Shown here: one piece after another, positions 48,738 to 58,464 of the stretch
Numbering within the stretch: the stretch's first letter is position 1
Layout: each line of letters opens with the position of its first letter
Assembly: GCF_000931935.2 (NCBI RefSeq)
Contig: NZ_AZAC01000003.1
Coordinates: 204,243-268,242 of the forward strand
Direction of reading: 5' to 3'
From: Dethiosulfatarculus sandiegensis
GTDB lineage: Bacteria > Desulfobacterota > Desulfarculia > Desulfarculales > Desulfarculaceae
Length of the DNA stretch: 64,000 bases
Program-made: the position numbers and the translations under genes
The notes under the pieces: model-generated
Database searches by the model: none
Seen by the model: only the letters and a program-made list of their open reading frames with translations
What the model was told of the DNA's origin: nothing

Positions 48738-50876
48738 TCAGGTGAACTTATCAAAATCTACGGAATTGAGCTTGTTATATATTTCTTTGCACAGGTTAGT
48801 GAGGGTTCTGTCGTTTTGGAAGTCCTTGGTTTTAAGCAACTGAGGACGGGCCACAAGCACTATGGCCAGCTCATGAGCCGCCCTGGACTGATCACCTTTG
48901 TTCAAGGCACCCATGACCTTGTTAAGAAGCGGGCTTGTGGCGATGGAGGATTCATCTTTTTTCTTAGCGCCTTTGGCAACCAACACCCCAAGAATTTTAC
49001 CAAAGGTGCGCATCTTGGGTTTGGGATTGTTTTTAAGCACAGCGTTTAGGCGTTTGGCAAAATCCAGGACCAGCGGGGTTGCGTGTTTGTCAAAACCGGT
49101 GAAATAGGGGGTGAGCTTCTGGGCCAGCGTGAACATAAAAGAAAGCGCCTCTTTGTCCTTTTTCTGAAGCAACAGGTTTTCCAGGCGCTCGGAGGCCTGA
49201 CGGCAGGCCTTGTCGGTTGGGGTTTCCGCTTCATTATTCGCTGAACCGGCTGCCGCACGGAAAAGCTTAACCAGCATTAAAAGCGAATGATACATCACCG
49301 TATTGGCATAGAAGTTTTGGTCGCTTGGTAAAAGCGGGTCCACATACAGGCTTTCCGTGGCGGTTCCCACCGCCATTTTGGATATGGCCTCCGCCCTGGG
49401 GTCGTCGGCTGTCTTGAGTTCCAGGGCTTTGGATTCCAGGGCCACGGCCAGGTTGAAAAGAACCACCCCCTTAAAAGAAGGCTTGAGGGATAAGAGGAAA
49501 TGGTAGACCTTCACCGCTTCATCGTGCTTGTCTCTCTGCCTGAGCTGGGTGCCTATGTAATTGAGCTTTTTACAGGCATCTTCAAAGCTTTCCGGATCCT
49601 GGGACGCCTTTTTAAGATAGTTGAGCGCCTTGGGCAGATCTCCGTCGAAAAAGGCCAGCAAACCGAACTGAACCAGGTGCTTGGGGGCCAGTTCGCCTTC
49701 TCCCTGGATTGTGTTGGAAAGGGTTTCCTGGGCAAGCTGGCCTAACTGCCTAACCAAGGGGTTCCCAGGACCAAGCAGCTCCTGCACACCCAAGGTAAGG
49801 ATATTTTCCGCGATACCGGCCACCGCGTCTTTGCGCCGCTCCTCCTGGCCCTGGCTTCGCACCGCCTGGATGCGTTCGGCCTTTTTTATGGCAGCCTTGA
49901 AGCTTTCATTGGCCTCTTTGAGGTAATTATCCAGAACACCTTGGTCAATCGGCAGCCCGGCTTCTTTTCTTTTATGGACATAGTCCTTTACCTGCTCAAC
50001 CCTCAGGTTGGCTATCTCCTGGTTGGGGGCGGGCAGGTCGTCCGCCACTTTTTCCGCATCCCTGAACATCTGCAGGGCAGGGGGGTATTTTTTCTTTTTG
50101 ACTAAAAGTTTGCCGCTTTCAAGATAGGCTCCGGGATCTGTGGGTAAGACTTCTATGGCCTGGCGGCACAGGGCAATGGCCTTGTCAAACTCCTTGGCCT
50201 GTTTCAGCCGCTCCACCTCGGCCATGAGGTTTTCCGACTTGGCCCGTCTTTCTTTGAGGTCTTCAGCGGACTTATATTCTTTGAACTCGGTGAGCTTTTG
50301 GTTCCGGTGTAAGAAGAACTCCAGCAGATAATCCTGCAATTCCCGGATTCTCTCTTCGAGCTGTTCGGCAGCGGGCATACGGTAGTCTTGCACCCTGAGC
50401 ATAAAGGCCGCCATTATGCCGTAGGAAAAGAGCTCCTCCACAATACGCATGCGGATGTCGCTGTCCTGGGCCGAGATGAATATGGGTACACACTTGTTCA
50501 AAAGATCGGCAGTGTTTCGACGGGAACTTTTATTAAAAGAGGCCACTCCCTTGTAAAAATCTTCAAAATTCATGTCTTCATAGGACATCCCGGCGGTATC
50601 CTTGACCTTTTGGGGAGGATGATTCACCAGGACCACGCCTTCGAAATTGGTCAGTTCACTGAAGAGTTGGCGCATGGCCATAAAGTAATTGGCCTGGACG
50701 GCGATACTCCGCACATCTTGGAATTTTAACTGCTCCAGCACCGCTTTGGTCTGCTTCAACAGAGCGGAGTCGGCAATGAAAAGCTTAACCGGCACCTCAA
50801 GATAAGGTCCCAGTGGAGTGTTTAATGCTGAAGACACCTTGTCAGCCAACTTATTGTTTAAGGTTAGTTCCCCCAA
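48738..50876 (-). CDS. TPR-repeat protein with receiver-like N-terminus
   Basis: A 712-residue soluble protein. Residues about 28-165 have the alternating strand/helix pattern of a response regulator (KLFIADS, then GVVLVNHPP, then PIFISAQDSD), but the usual phosphoacceptor Asp is replaced by Asn85 and the second acidic residue of the pocket is absent, so it is probably a phosphorylation-independent pseudo-receiver. TPR units follow (about 215-300, AKEFDKAIALCRQAIEVLPT, and 400-480), then a long helical part. The start codon is an uncertain TTG. No recognised partner gene is next to it. Confidence 0.7.
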   Translation of the reverse strand: MGELTLNNKLADKVSSALNTPLGPYLEVPVKLFIADSALLKQTKAVLEQLKFQDVRSIAVQANYFMAMRQLFSELTNFEGVVLVNHPPQKVKDTAGMSYEDMNFEDFYKGVASFNKSSRRNTADLLNKCVPIFISAQDSDIRMRIVEELFSYGIMAAFMLRVQDYRMPAAEQLEERIRELQDYLLEFFLHRNQKLTEFKEYKSAEDLKERRAKSENLMAEVERLKQAKEFDKAIALCRQAIEVLPTDPGAYLESGKLLVKKKKYPPALQMFRDAEKVADDLPAPNQEIANLRVEQVKDYVHKRKEAGLPIDQGVLDNYLKEANESFKAAIKKAERIQAVRSQGQEERRKDAVAGIAENILTLGVQELLGPGNPLVRQLGQLAQETLSNTIQGEGELAPKHLVQFGLLAFFDGDLPKALNYLKKASQDPESFEDACKKLNYIGTQLRQRDKHDEAVKVYHFLLSLKPSFKGVVLFNLAVALESKALELKTADDPRAEAISKMAVGTATESLYVDPLLPSDQNFYANTVMYHSLLMLVKLFRAAAGSANNEAETPTDKACRQASERLENLLLQKKDKEALSFMFTLAQKLTPYFTGFDKHATPLVLDFAKRLNAVLKNNPKPKMRTFGKILGVLVAKGAKKKDESSIATSPLLNKVMGALNKGDQSRAAHELAIVLVARPQLLKTKDFQNDRTLTNLCKEIYNKLNSVDFDKFT

Positions 50877-51092
50877 AAGAGCCCGGATTCAGACCGGAGC
50901 CAAGCTGCCGAAGACTCATTCAACATGATAACTTACGCTATTCATCACTCTCAGTCCAGAACCTGGTTTGCTCTTTCACATATTTGGCGCGGTGACTATA
51001 CTTTACTCAACAAGGTTTTTTAAAAGGATTCTTCCGCGGCGTATACCGTGGATGCAGAGGTAAACGAACCAGTAGCAAAGGGTGGTTGCTCA

Positions 51093-51623
51093 ATGTTGAC
51101 GGTAAGCCTGAAAAAAGGCCTGAATCTGCTCATTTGGACTGTGAGTTTGGTTTTGTTGGCATCCTGCGCTCCCATGTGGGTTGAGACCGGTGCTGATCCG
51201 GTCAAGGTGGAGGTCGGGGTTGAGGCCAAAGTCACCCAAGCCAAGGTGGAGCATACTCTGGAGATAAACCAGCTCACCCCGCCGTTCACAGGAGGGGGCC
51301 TTTTGCATGAGATCAAGGGGCCTTTCTGGCAGTGGGGGCTTTATCTGGTGCGTTCAGCCGAGGACCTGGCTCCTTTAAAGCCCGAGGACCCCTCAGCCTT
51401 AGAGAGCGGCCCCGGACTTGACTTGAAACGTCGCCTGGTCTTTAATGCCCCGAAAGGCAAGCTCCGGCTCAGACTCCTGGTGGAATGCTATATGGAGCAT
51501 CACTATATCGGTGATCTGCCCGGCGGGAATGTGGACCCGGTGCCGGTGATTACCTGGTTCAAGGATTATGATCTTGACTTGTCCCCCGGCCAGGAAATAC
51601 AAATAACCGCAAGTTTCAAATAG
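51093..51623 (+). CDS. Predicted lipoprotein, unknown function
   Basis: A 176-residue protein with a lipoprotein signal (SLVLLASC, Cys25) so it is probably attached to a membrane. The rest is a beta-rich-looking domain with no family I recognise. I use ATG 51093 behind AAGGGTGG; an in-frame ATG 45 bases upstream is possible. The GNAT gene follows by 25 bases, so they may share a transcript. Confidence 0.72.
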   Translation: MLTVSLKKGLNLLIWTVSLVLLASCAPMWVETGADPVKVEVGVEAKVTQAKVEHTLEINQLTPPFTGGGLLHEIKGPFWQWGLYLVRSAEDLAPLKPEDPSALESGPGLDLKRRLVFNAPKGKLRLRLLVECYMEHHYIGDLPGGNVDPVPVITWFKDYDLDLSPGQEIQITASFK

Positions 51624-51648
51624 CCTTGCACTCACGGAAGGAGCCACA

Positions 51649-52143
51649 ATGCCCCGGCTGCATCCTTCTCGGAATACGGGCCTACCCCCAGGCTTAGAGT
51701 TGGGGTTGGCGTGTGAGAAAGATCTGCCTCAGTTAGAGCCCTTGATGAGGCAGTATTTTGACGAATTGGATCTGAAGCTCGATCCCGGTGAGCTGGATAA
51801 GGACCTGGCCTCCTTTAAGGATGCCTATAAGGAGGGCGGTTTCATCCTTATCAAATCCAAAACCGCGGCAGTCGGCTGTGTAGGGGTGAGGGCCATGGGC
51901 CGGGGCAAGGCGGAGCTTAAGCGCATGTATCTGAAACCCGGATACAGAAACTTGGGCCTGGGCCGGGTGCTTTTAAGCGAGGGAATTGCCTTGGCCAGGG
52001 AAAAGGGCTTTGCAAGCCTTTTGTTGGACACCCGTCTGGATTTAAAGGCCGCCAATAAGCTTTATGAAAAATTCGGGTTTAGGGATATAGAGGATTATAA
52101 CCAAAACCCCAGGGCCGAACGTTTTATGATGCTTGGCCTGTAA
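51649..52143 (+). CDS. GNAT family N-acetyltransferase
   Basis: A 164-residue acetyltransferase with the acetyl-CoA site RNLGLGRVLL (motif A) preceded by the strand AELKRMYLKPG and followed by NKLYEKFGFRDI. The substrate is unknown. ATG behind AAGGAG, 25 bases after the lipoprotein gene. Confidence 0.9.
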   Translation: MPRLHPSRNTGLPPGLELGLACEKDLPQLEPLMRQYFDELDLKLDPGELDKDLASFKDAYKEGGFILIKSKTAAVGCVGVRAMGRGKAELKRMYLKPGYRNLGLGRVLLSEGIALAREKGFASLLLDTRLDLKAANKLYEKFGFRDIEDYNQNPRAERFMMLGL

Positions 52144-52648
52144 AAAACCCTAATACCAGCAGGATTTTATCTTAAAAGTCTTTAATTATTACCTTATTTT
52201 TAAACTGTCTCTTAAATTTAAGAAACGGTTCGGCAAGGCGGGGCTTTTTCTTTCTTTTGTCTCGCTAAAGGAAAGGCTTTTGGGGCCTTTGGAACCTCAC
52301 TTTTTTCTTGACTTTTGAGCTCAATACCACCTAACTGATCATTCTAAACCGTGTAACCGAACCGGCAGGGGTTTAAAAAGAAAGGTTTCGTATTTTTTAA
52401 CCCCGGGTCGGCAAAAATGCGGGCTTGTCAAGTTTCCAGATTGCTTGGCTTTTTTAGTCGGAGTAATTCGGGGGACTCCATAGCGCGCCCGGCATGCTGT
52501 TTGGGGCGGCTTTTCCGGTGGATATCAGGGGTGTTGTGGATTCAGGCCACTGGTGGTATAGGTTCAAAAGTTTTTCTAATAACAATGATGTTATACCCAA
52601 AAGGGGCCTTAATTTGCCCCTTACCCTTTCGTGGGGGAAGTTGTTTGA
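52144..52648. other. Intergenic region with repeat fragment and hairpin
   Basis: About 505 bases without a gene. It contains a short relative of the palindromic repeat at 52466-52494 (ATTCGGGGG, then TCCAT, then GCGCGCCCGGCA) and a 7-bp hairpin (AAGGGGC/GCCCCTT, about 52604-52625) just before the ribosome site of the NifU-like gene, which could affect its translation. Confidence 0.45.
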
Positions 52649-53110
52649 ATGGCGGTTGAAATGAACGATCATAAGGCTTTGTTGGCAGATGTCTTTGAGG
52701 AGACTGAGAACCATCAATGGAGGGCCAGCGAGGCTTTTCTCTCTCATGCCAAGTACCCCAGGAATATGGGGGTGATAGAAACGCCTGACGGCTATGGCCA
52801 TGAAACAGGTCAGTGTGGCGACTCCATTGAACTGAGCTTGCGCATAGAGAATAACTTTATCCGGGATATTAAATTCGCTCCCCATGGTTGTGTCTTCACC
52901 CTGGTCTGCGCCAGCGCGGTTACAGACCTGGCCAAGGGGCTGAATCTGGATCAGGCCCTGGAGCTGGAGCCAAAAGACGTGGACGTCACCTTAGGCGGTA
53001 TTCCGGAGGATCACCTGCATTGCGCCCGCCTGGCTGTCAACACTCTGGGTACTGCCATCAGCGACTATTTCGCCAGGGCGGTCATCCAGACCAAGTCTGC
53101 CAAGGGCTAA
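52649..53110 (+). CDS. Iron-sulfur cluster scaffold, IscU/NifU-like
   Basis: A 153-residue member of the IscU/NifU N-terminal family. The three scaffold cysteines are in TGQCGD, HGCVFTLVCAS and HLHCARLAV; an extra Cys follows the second. The protein begins HAKYPRNMG as in the family. It would hold a [2Fe-2S] or [4Fe-4S] cluster during assembly. No cysteine desulfurase is next to it. With the zinc-ribbon and Mrp genes that follow it forms a cluster-assembly set. Confidence 0.85.
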   Translation: MAVEMNDHKALLADVFEETENHQWRASEAFLSHAKYPRNMGVIETPDGYGHETGQCGDSIELSLRIENNFIRDIKFAPHGCVFTLVCASAVTDLAKGLNLDQALELEPKDVDVTLGGIPEDHLHCARLAVNTLGTAISDYFARAVIQTKSAKG

Positions 53111-53208
53111 CTCCACACAGAGGCTTGGTCTTATCGGGTTCATCCACGGCGGGGCGGTTTTAATTTCGATATCTTGGCCTTTGAGCCAAGTGGGGAAGAG
53201 AATAGAAA

Positions 53209-53460
53209 ATGCCTTTGTATGATTTTAAGTGCCTCGACTGCGGAAAAGTTTCAGAGCTTCTGATAATCGGCGAGCCCAGCCAAAGGGCCTGCCCTGCCTG
53301 TGGAAGCCTGAACCTGGAAAAACTTCTTTCCAAAACCAGTTCGTTGACCGGAAAAGCCAAAACAGGCGGTACGCCCGGCCCCGGCGACACCACCTGCTGC
53401 GGCTCTTCACCTTCCAGCGCCGGTTGCGCCGGCCCGGGTTCCTGTTGCGGTCGGCGCTGA
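53209..53460 (+). CDS. FmdB-type zinc ribbon protein
   Basis: An 83-residue protein starting MPLYDFKCLDCGKV with a second pair CPACGS, the FmdB/Zn-ribbon pattern. The C-terminal half is Gly/Ser/Cys-rich (CCGSS, SCCGRR) and may bind a further metal. Function unknown; relatives are linked with formamide metabolism only by name. Confidence 0.88.
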   Translation: MPLYDFKCLDCGKVSELLIIGEPSQRACPACGSLNLEKLLSKTSSLTGKAKTGGTPGPGDTTCCGSSPSSAGCAGPGSCCGRR

Positions 53461-53525
53461 TCAGGATTTTGTCCTTTTTTTCTTTTCGCTTCAGTGGAAT
53501 CAGCAAAAGATAAGGAAGTTGCGCC

Positions 53526-54368
53526 ATGACTCAGCCGGACAGCTCCGCGAACAGCCAGTCTGAGATTAACGAAGTGGAACAAAGACTTCAGCATAATCTG
53601 GGGCATATCAAAAACAAGATCATGGTGATGAGCGGCAAAGGCGGGGTGGGCAAATCCACTGTGGCCGCCTACCTGGCCCTGGGCCTGGCCGCTTTGGGGC
53701 ATGAAGTGGGACTTATGGATGTGGATCTGCACGGCCCTTCAGTGCCCCGCATGCTAGGCCTCAAGGGACAGCACGCCCTGGTGCAGGAGGAGGAGCGGCT
53801 TATTATGCCGGTCTCCTTGAAAAAGAATTTAAAGGTCATCAGCGTGGAATCCCTGATGCCGGATCAGGATGCGTCCGTGATCTGGCGCGGCCCGCTCAAG
53901 GTAAGCGTTATAAAACAATTCTTGGGTGATGTGCATTGGGATCATCTGGATTACCTGATCATAGATTCCCCTCCGGGCACAGGCGATGAACCCCTGACCG
54001 TAGCCCAGACCATACCCGGCGCCCAGGCCCTGGTGGTGACCACGCCCCAGGAGATAGCTTTGGCCGATGTGCGCAAGTCTCTTGATTTTTGCCGCCAGAT
54101 CAATCTGCCCGTACTCGGTATGGTGGAAAATATGAGCGGGGTGATCTGCCCCCATTGCGGAGAGGAAATCGCCCTTTACGGCTCAGGCGGAGGAGAAAAC
54201 CTGGCTGCGGCCAATGGGCTTCGATTCCTGGCCAAGCTGCCGGTGGATTCGCGTCTGGTCCTGGCATCTGATTTGGGGCACCCGCTTGATATCATGAAGG
54301 AGAATAAGGGGGCAGCCCCCGGTTTTCAGGAGCTTGTCAAGAAGGTGGAAAAACTCACCAACGCTTGA
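53526..54368 (+). CDS. Mrp/NBP35 family ATP-binding iron-sulfur protein
   Basis: A 280-residue P-loop protein. Deviant Walker A SGKGGVGKST (residues 36-45), the DVDLHGPS segment, and the CxxC metal site CPHC near residue 207. Mrp/ApbC proteins carry and transfer [4Fe-4S] clusters. It follows the IscU-like and FmdB-like genes on the same strand and is closed by a terminator at 54397-54431. Confidence 0.93.
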   Translation: MTQPDSSANSQSEINEVEQRLQHNLGHIKNKIMVMSGKGGVGKSTVAAYLALGLAALGHEVGLMDVDLHGPSVPRMLGLKGQHALVQEEERLIMPVSLKKNLKVISVESLMPDQDASVIWRGPLKVSVIKQFLGDVHWDHLDYLIIDSPPGTGDEPLTVAQTIPGAQALVVTTPQEIALADVRKSLDFCRQINLPVLGMVENMSGVICPHCGEEIALYGSGGGENLAAANGLRFLAKLPVDSRLVLASDLGHPLDIMKENKGAAPGFQELVKKVEKLTNA

Positions 54369-54396
54369 TTCCAGTTTCTTTTTAAAAGTGATTGAA

Positions 54397-54431
54397 AACC
54401 CGCCCGGCAAATGCAGGGCGGGTTCGTTTTT
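54397..54431 (+). terminator. Terminator after mrp
   Basis: AACCCGCCC (54397-54405) pairs with GGGCGGGTT (54416-54424), followed by CG and seven T. Confidence 0.85.
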
Positions 54432-54452
54432 TTAAGGGGTGTGATTTAACAA

Positions 54453-55202
54453 TCAGGCTTTCAGGGTGAATTTCCAGGCGCAGAACCATTCGGCAGGGTG
54501 TTCGTCCGGCGGACACCCCACACATTCAGTCTCAATGCGGCTGTCTATGGTCTGGGCAAAGAAACGGTATTCCACCTTGCCTGCCGAGCGACAGGGATAG
54601 TCGGTCAGGCCTTTTCTTTGCCTCGCCACCTGCACCCGGCATTCGTTCATTTGAAACACAAAGCTGTTTTCGGTTTCCTCGTGAAAAGATTGTTTGTTGA
54701 GCTGGGCGTAGGTCCTGAAGTTGAGGGCCTTTTTCAACCCCTCCAGCCCGCTGTTGTCCGGCAGCCCCAAGAGGCGTTTGATCCTTTCGGCTTCATAGGG
54801 TGAATACCTGGTCCAGCAACTGTCATTGCAGCGTTTGGCTGTATCCATATCGTGGGCGTTCTCAACGGCCTGGAACCAGACCCCGTCATTGGCCAGCCAG
54901 TTGGCGCTTTGGGCCTCAATCAACTTGAGGATCCGCTCCCTGCTCTGGTTTAAAAGGGCCACGGGCATCCCCTTGGGATCCACCTCAAATCCCAAAATTT
55001 TACTGAGTCTTTTCATGTGGATGGCAAAGCTGGCGCTAAAGGCTTGGTCTTCTGCGTCCATGGCCTGTTTCATTCCCAATTGATATTCAGCCTCCCGAAA
55101 CCAAAGGCCGTAGTGTATCAAGGTGCGCCTGAAGGTGGTGACCAAAAATTCTATCAACTCTTCTTTGCTCAGCTCCTGGATGTTCTGGGGAGTCTGACTC
55201 AT
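54453..55202 (-). CDS. DUF6125 family protein
   Basis: A 249-residue soluble protein. The order LWFREAEYQLG, NDGVWFQAVE, MNECRVQVARQRKGL, and a Cys-rich end (ECVGCPPDEHPAEWFCAW) fits DUF6125 or the related ATC-hydrolase-like family as I remember them; I am not certain which. The cysteines could hold a metal. ATG behind CCAAGGAG. Faces the mrp gene with a terminator between. Confidence 0.7.
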   Translation of the reverse strand: MSQTPQNIQELSKEELIEFLVTTFRRTLIHYGLWFREAEYQLGMKQAMDAEDQAFSASFAIHMKRLSKILGFEVDPKGMPVALLNQSRERILKLIEAQSANWLANDGVWFQAVENAHDMDTAKRCNDSCWTRYSPYEAERIKRLLGLPDNSGLEGLKKALNFRTYAQLNKQSFHEETENSFVFQMNECRVQVARQRKGLTDYPCRSAGKVEYRFFAQTIDSRIETECVGCPPDEHPAEWFCAWKFTLKA

Positions 55203-55683
55203 GTCTTCTCCTTGGTTGGCAGGGCGGTTTGCGGGCTTTTACTTGGGCTGCCAGGGCCCTGCCCCTGGCAGATATCACAGGCATGTTTATTTTTCGAGGG
55301 GTGCGGCGCTCGCCATAAACACCCCCTTAATAGAACCTCTCCCTTAAATAGGATATTTAAGCCCTTATGACAAGCCTGATTTCCTCACCGACCTGATAAG
55401 GGGCCATAATCACTTCACAGGTTAAAAATCCCGGTTTCCGCGGGGGTTGGTTTTGCAGTTGATTATGGAGTTTCTTACATGGCAGTTTGATTCAGTCGGG
55501 CTGAAGGAGGGATTTGCCTTGGCAAACCGTCTGTCAGTCGCCTCATAATAATTTAAATCAAAAGGTTATGTTAATTTTCCGAGTTAACAAAATCTTCTTT
55601 TGGTAAATTTAAAAAGGAATATAGACGAATTTTTTGCAACATACTGCTCAAAAAGGCGCTTTAAGCAATTTACGGAGATAGGC
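55203..55683. other. Intergenic region, one hairpin
   Basis: About 480 bases between divergent genes. A 9-bp hairpin (CTGCCAGGG and complement) is at about 55249-55272. No gene seen; the promoters of DUF6125 and the FKBP gene should be here. Confidence 0.4.
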
Positions 55684-56430
55684 ATGAGGTCTGTATTTTT
55701 AGCCGTTTTGGCGATTGTTTTTTCTGCGCTGCCCCTGTTTGCCGAGGCAGATCTGAAATTATCTGATAATAATGCGAAAATTTCCTATGCCCTGGGCGTT
55801 GACCTGGCCAGGGGAATGTTGGAAGACGGTTTTAAGGTTAACCAGAAGGCCTTTGCTAAAGGGTTTGCAGACGGTCTGGCAGATAAAAAAATAATACTCA
55901 CAGACGACGAAATAGACCTGGCCCTGGAGGCTTTTCAGCTTAGCCTGCTGAAAAGGCAAGAAATTTCATTTAAACAGGAGTCGGCGGGGAACAAGATAGC
56001 CGGAGATCGCTTCCGGCAAAATTACGCCCTGGGAACCGGAGTCAAAAAGCTGGATGGCGGGCTTTTGTATCGGGTTCTGAAAATGGGAAGCGGACCTACT
56101 CCCACTTTAACCGATGAAGTGACCGTGCACTATGAGGGCAGGCTGGTAGATGGAACGGTTTTTGAAAGTTCCTATGAACAGAACGAGCCGGTTCCTTTCT
56201 TTATGGAAGATGTTATCCAGGGCTGGCAGATAGCCCTGGAAAAAATGCGGACAGGCGATAAGTGGGAAGTGGTGGTGCCGCCTGAAAAGGCCTACGGCAA
56301 GGCGGGCGACCCCCCGGTGATAGGCCCGGAATCCACCTTGGTTTTCATCATTGAGTTGATCAACGTACAGGACCCTGAGGCCTTTTTACCCAAGGATGAG
56401 GTCGGGGCTGGTAAGAAGGGAGACGATTGA
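55684..56430 (+). CDS. FKBP-type peptidyl-prolyl cis-trans isomerase
   Basis: A 248-residue exported isomerase. Signal peptide (residues 1-20, cleaved near LFAEA), a helical dimerisation domain (about 28-115, as in FkpA and Mip), and an FKBP domain (about 140-225) with VTVHYEGRLVDGTVFES and VIQGWQIALEKM. It helps fold periplasmic or outer-membrane proteins. I use ATG 55684 after GGAGA instead of a longer in-frame start 84 bases upstream. Confidence 0.9.
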   Translation: MRSVFLAVLAIVFSALPLFAEADLKLSDNNAKISYALGVDLARGMLEDGFKVNQKAFAKGFADGLADKKIILTDDEIDLALEAFQLSLLKRQEISFKQESAGNKIAGDRFRQNYALGTGVKKLDGGLLYRVLKMGSGPTPTLTDEVTVHYEGRLVDGTVFESSYEQNEPVPFFMEDVIQGWQIALEKMRTGDKWEVVVPPEKAYGKAGDPPVIGPESTLVFIIELINVQDPEAFLPKDEVGAGKKGDD

Positions 56431-56484
56431 GAGGAAAATACCGGTTGCAATATTCAGCTCCTGAGGAGAAGACAACCAAAAATT

Positions 56485-56525
56485 AGGGAAGGTAATCAGG
56501 CTGTTCTAAACAGATTACCTTCCCT
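56485..56525. terminator. Terminator between FKBP gene and broken glycosyltransferase
   Basis: A 13-bp perfect stem (56485-56497/56513-56525) with an inner TGTT/AACA pair. T-rich only on the minus-strand side, so it mainly ends the minus-strand gene. Confidence 0.7.
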
Positions 56526-56548
56526 CGGAAGAGCTTAGATCCTTATTT

Positions 56549-58105
56549 TTATTTTGGCCTGGCCACCATACCGGGTTTGGTTGATATTTTGCCTGTCAGT
56601 ATTGCAAAAGTCCGTCCGAATTTGGCCCAGCCTTGATCTGAAAGAACCTTATTGATGGGCCAAGTGTTTAGCTTCTCCCGCATACGGCCGCAGGCCCAGG
56701 GGAAATCCAACCTCATTTCAATCAGATACATATGAACATAGCACCAGGCTAATTCTAATTCCCGGCGGGAAAGTTCGGGCTTGTCCGGTTGGGTCAAGGC
56801 TTTTTCCAGGGATTCAAAATATTCCCGCCTGCTCGTGGGATCAATGGTAAAGCCTTTGCCCGCATAGTGGGCCCTGGCTGCCACCACAGTGGGAAGCCCA
56901 CGCATGGACATCTCCAGGCCGCTTGGAGAGGTGTATACCAAACCCAGATGGGACAGATACATAAGCCCATAGGTGTTAATATCGGAAGTGCTTTCCACAA
57001 TATGGAGGTTTTCCGGAAGCGGATTAAAACGCCTGCCCAGATATTCGGCGACCTTCTCTTCTGAGTTTGTCATCGCCTCAGCCGGGTGCATCCTGATTCT
57101 TAGGTCGTGTTCTGGGTGACGGCTGAAGAAATCCACGGTTGAGGTTACCCAGTCCTTAATTGAGCCAAAAAAAGTGTCTCTGTGCAGGGAGGTGCTGTCC
57201 CAGCCGGTATTGGGGCATAAGAGCGCTATCCTGCGCCCCGGTCCCAGATTCCGGCGGCGCATCAGTTCAATTGGAGACAGTTTGCCCGTGTGCTGGAGTC
57301 TTCGAAAGGTTGTTTTCCAGTAGGCCTCGCCGTCCACGTCATTGATCAGGCGGCTGATTTCCTGGCCCTGTTCTTTGGTCAGGCTGTGCCCGGGATCTGT
57401 CTTCCAGGCGTTTTCCGTATCCAGATCGGCAAAAGGCAGCTGCTTTGAGAATAGTACTTTTTCATTAACATTTGAGACCATTTCAAAACTGATGCAGGAG
57501 AGCCCCTGAACTACACCTTGGGCAAAGGAGGCTCCGAATTCCTGGATGCCGCCATTGGGAATCAGAAACATGTCGTATTTACGGTTGCTGATAACCGTGG
57601 CCAGGCGAGAGCGCAGGGACATGTTTCGCTTTAGCCAATGGGTGTTGATTTCATTATCTCTTGGGCTGGTCAAATCAACCTTGGTGGTGCGCCTCACCTA
57701 AACCGTGTCATAGAAACTGGCCAGGACGCTCTCTTCCATGGCCTTGATGCCTATCTCACTCGCAGGCACCTGGGAAAGGTCTATGAGGTTTAAGTAGGGG
57801 CGCAGGTTAGGCAGGCCCGAGTCGGCCATGGCCTGGATCATGGTCCTTTTTTTTCTTCGTCGGTAGCTGGCCGGTTGGGATCGACCTCCGGTTGCCAAAG
57901 CAAGTCAACCTCATGCCCCAGATTCACCAGAACCAGGGATATGGCCAGACAGACCGCGGACCAATGGGGGTAAACAGGCAAAAAGCGCTATGCGGGACTT
58001 GGGGCCGTTTGCCGGAGGGGAGAAGATTTCCACCCCCGGGCGCAGGTCTTGGGCAAGATCGGGCCAGGCTGACAACAGGTTATATTCCGGTTGAGATGAG
58101 GTCAT
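56549..58105 (-). pseudogene. Interrupted capsule-type glycosyltransferase
   Basis: A gene broken in three places. From ATG 58105 the frame runs (SSQPEYNLLSAWPDL...) to a run of five G at 57966-57970 (plus strand), where one base too many shifts the frame; it recovers through ISLVLVNLGHEVDLLW, then a run of eight T at 57847-57854 lacks one base; then an in-frame TAG at 57698-57700 interrupts DTV-TAG-VRRTTKVD. The 382-residue C-terminal part contains YTSPSGLEMSMRGLPTVV and YAGKGF, features of capsule/Kdo-type glycosyltransferases. Either a decayed gene or, for the homopolymer shifts, sequencing error; the TAG is not a homopolymer effect. Confidence 0.7.
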
Positions 58106-58464
58106 AACAGGGACTCCCACATATTAAGTTTCCAAACGGCCTTGGGCCGTGGTTTGGCTAATAATCTCATTGTGTTTCAGAAGAAGTTGCCGACAAACTT
58201 TGTCTTGGCAACTCCGGGCCGCACCAGGAAAAGCCGGAGCTAGCCGCTTTTCTCAAAAAGCAGTCTTCTGCCTGGAGATTCCAAAGAAAAAACCGGAAGA
58301 AAGTATTTCAAGTTTTATACCTGTTTTTTTTGAATAGTTGCGGGTGGCAGATAATCAGCCTAAGCCGAGCTGGCTTGGGCCGGATGATTGGGCGGTTTGC
58401 CCTGGACAGACCCGTGGTCTGCATAAGCGGCTCAAAAAAAGCCGTTTATGTAGTCGCGATAAGG
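58106..58464. other. Intergenic region, nothing recognised
   Basis: About 360 bases between the broken glycosyltransferase and the DUF3089 gene. No gene, RNA or repeat recognised. Confidence 0.4.

Noticed and set aside
55280..55325. Possible fourth copy of the palindromic repeat
   Set aside because: Only the short text TTTTTCGAGGGGTGC resembles copies A and B; too little to call.
56549..58105. TAG as pyrrolysine codon
   Set aside because: Two frameshifts upstream of the TAG make simple decay more likely, and no Pyl machinery is in the window.
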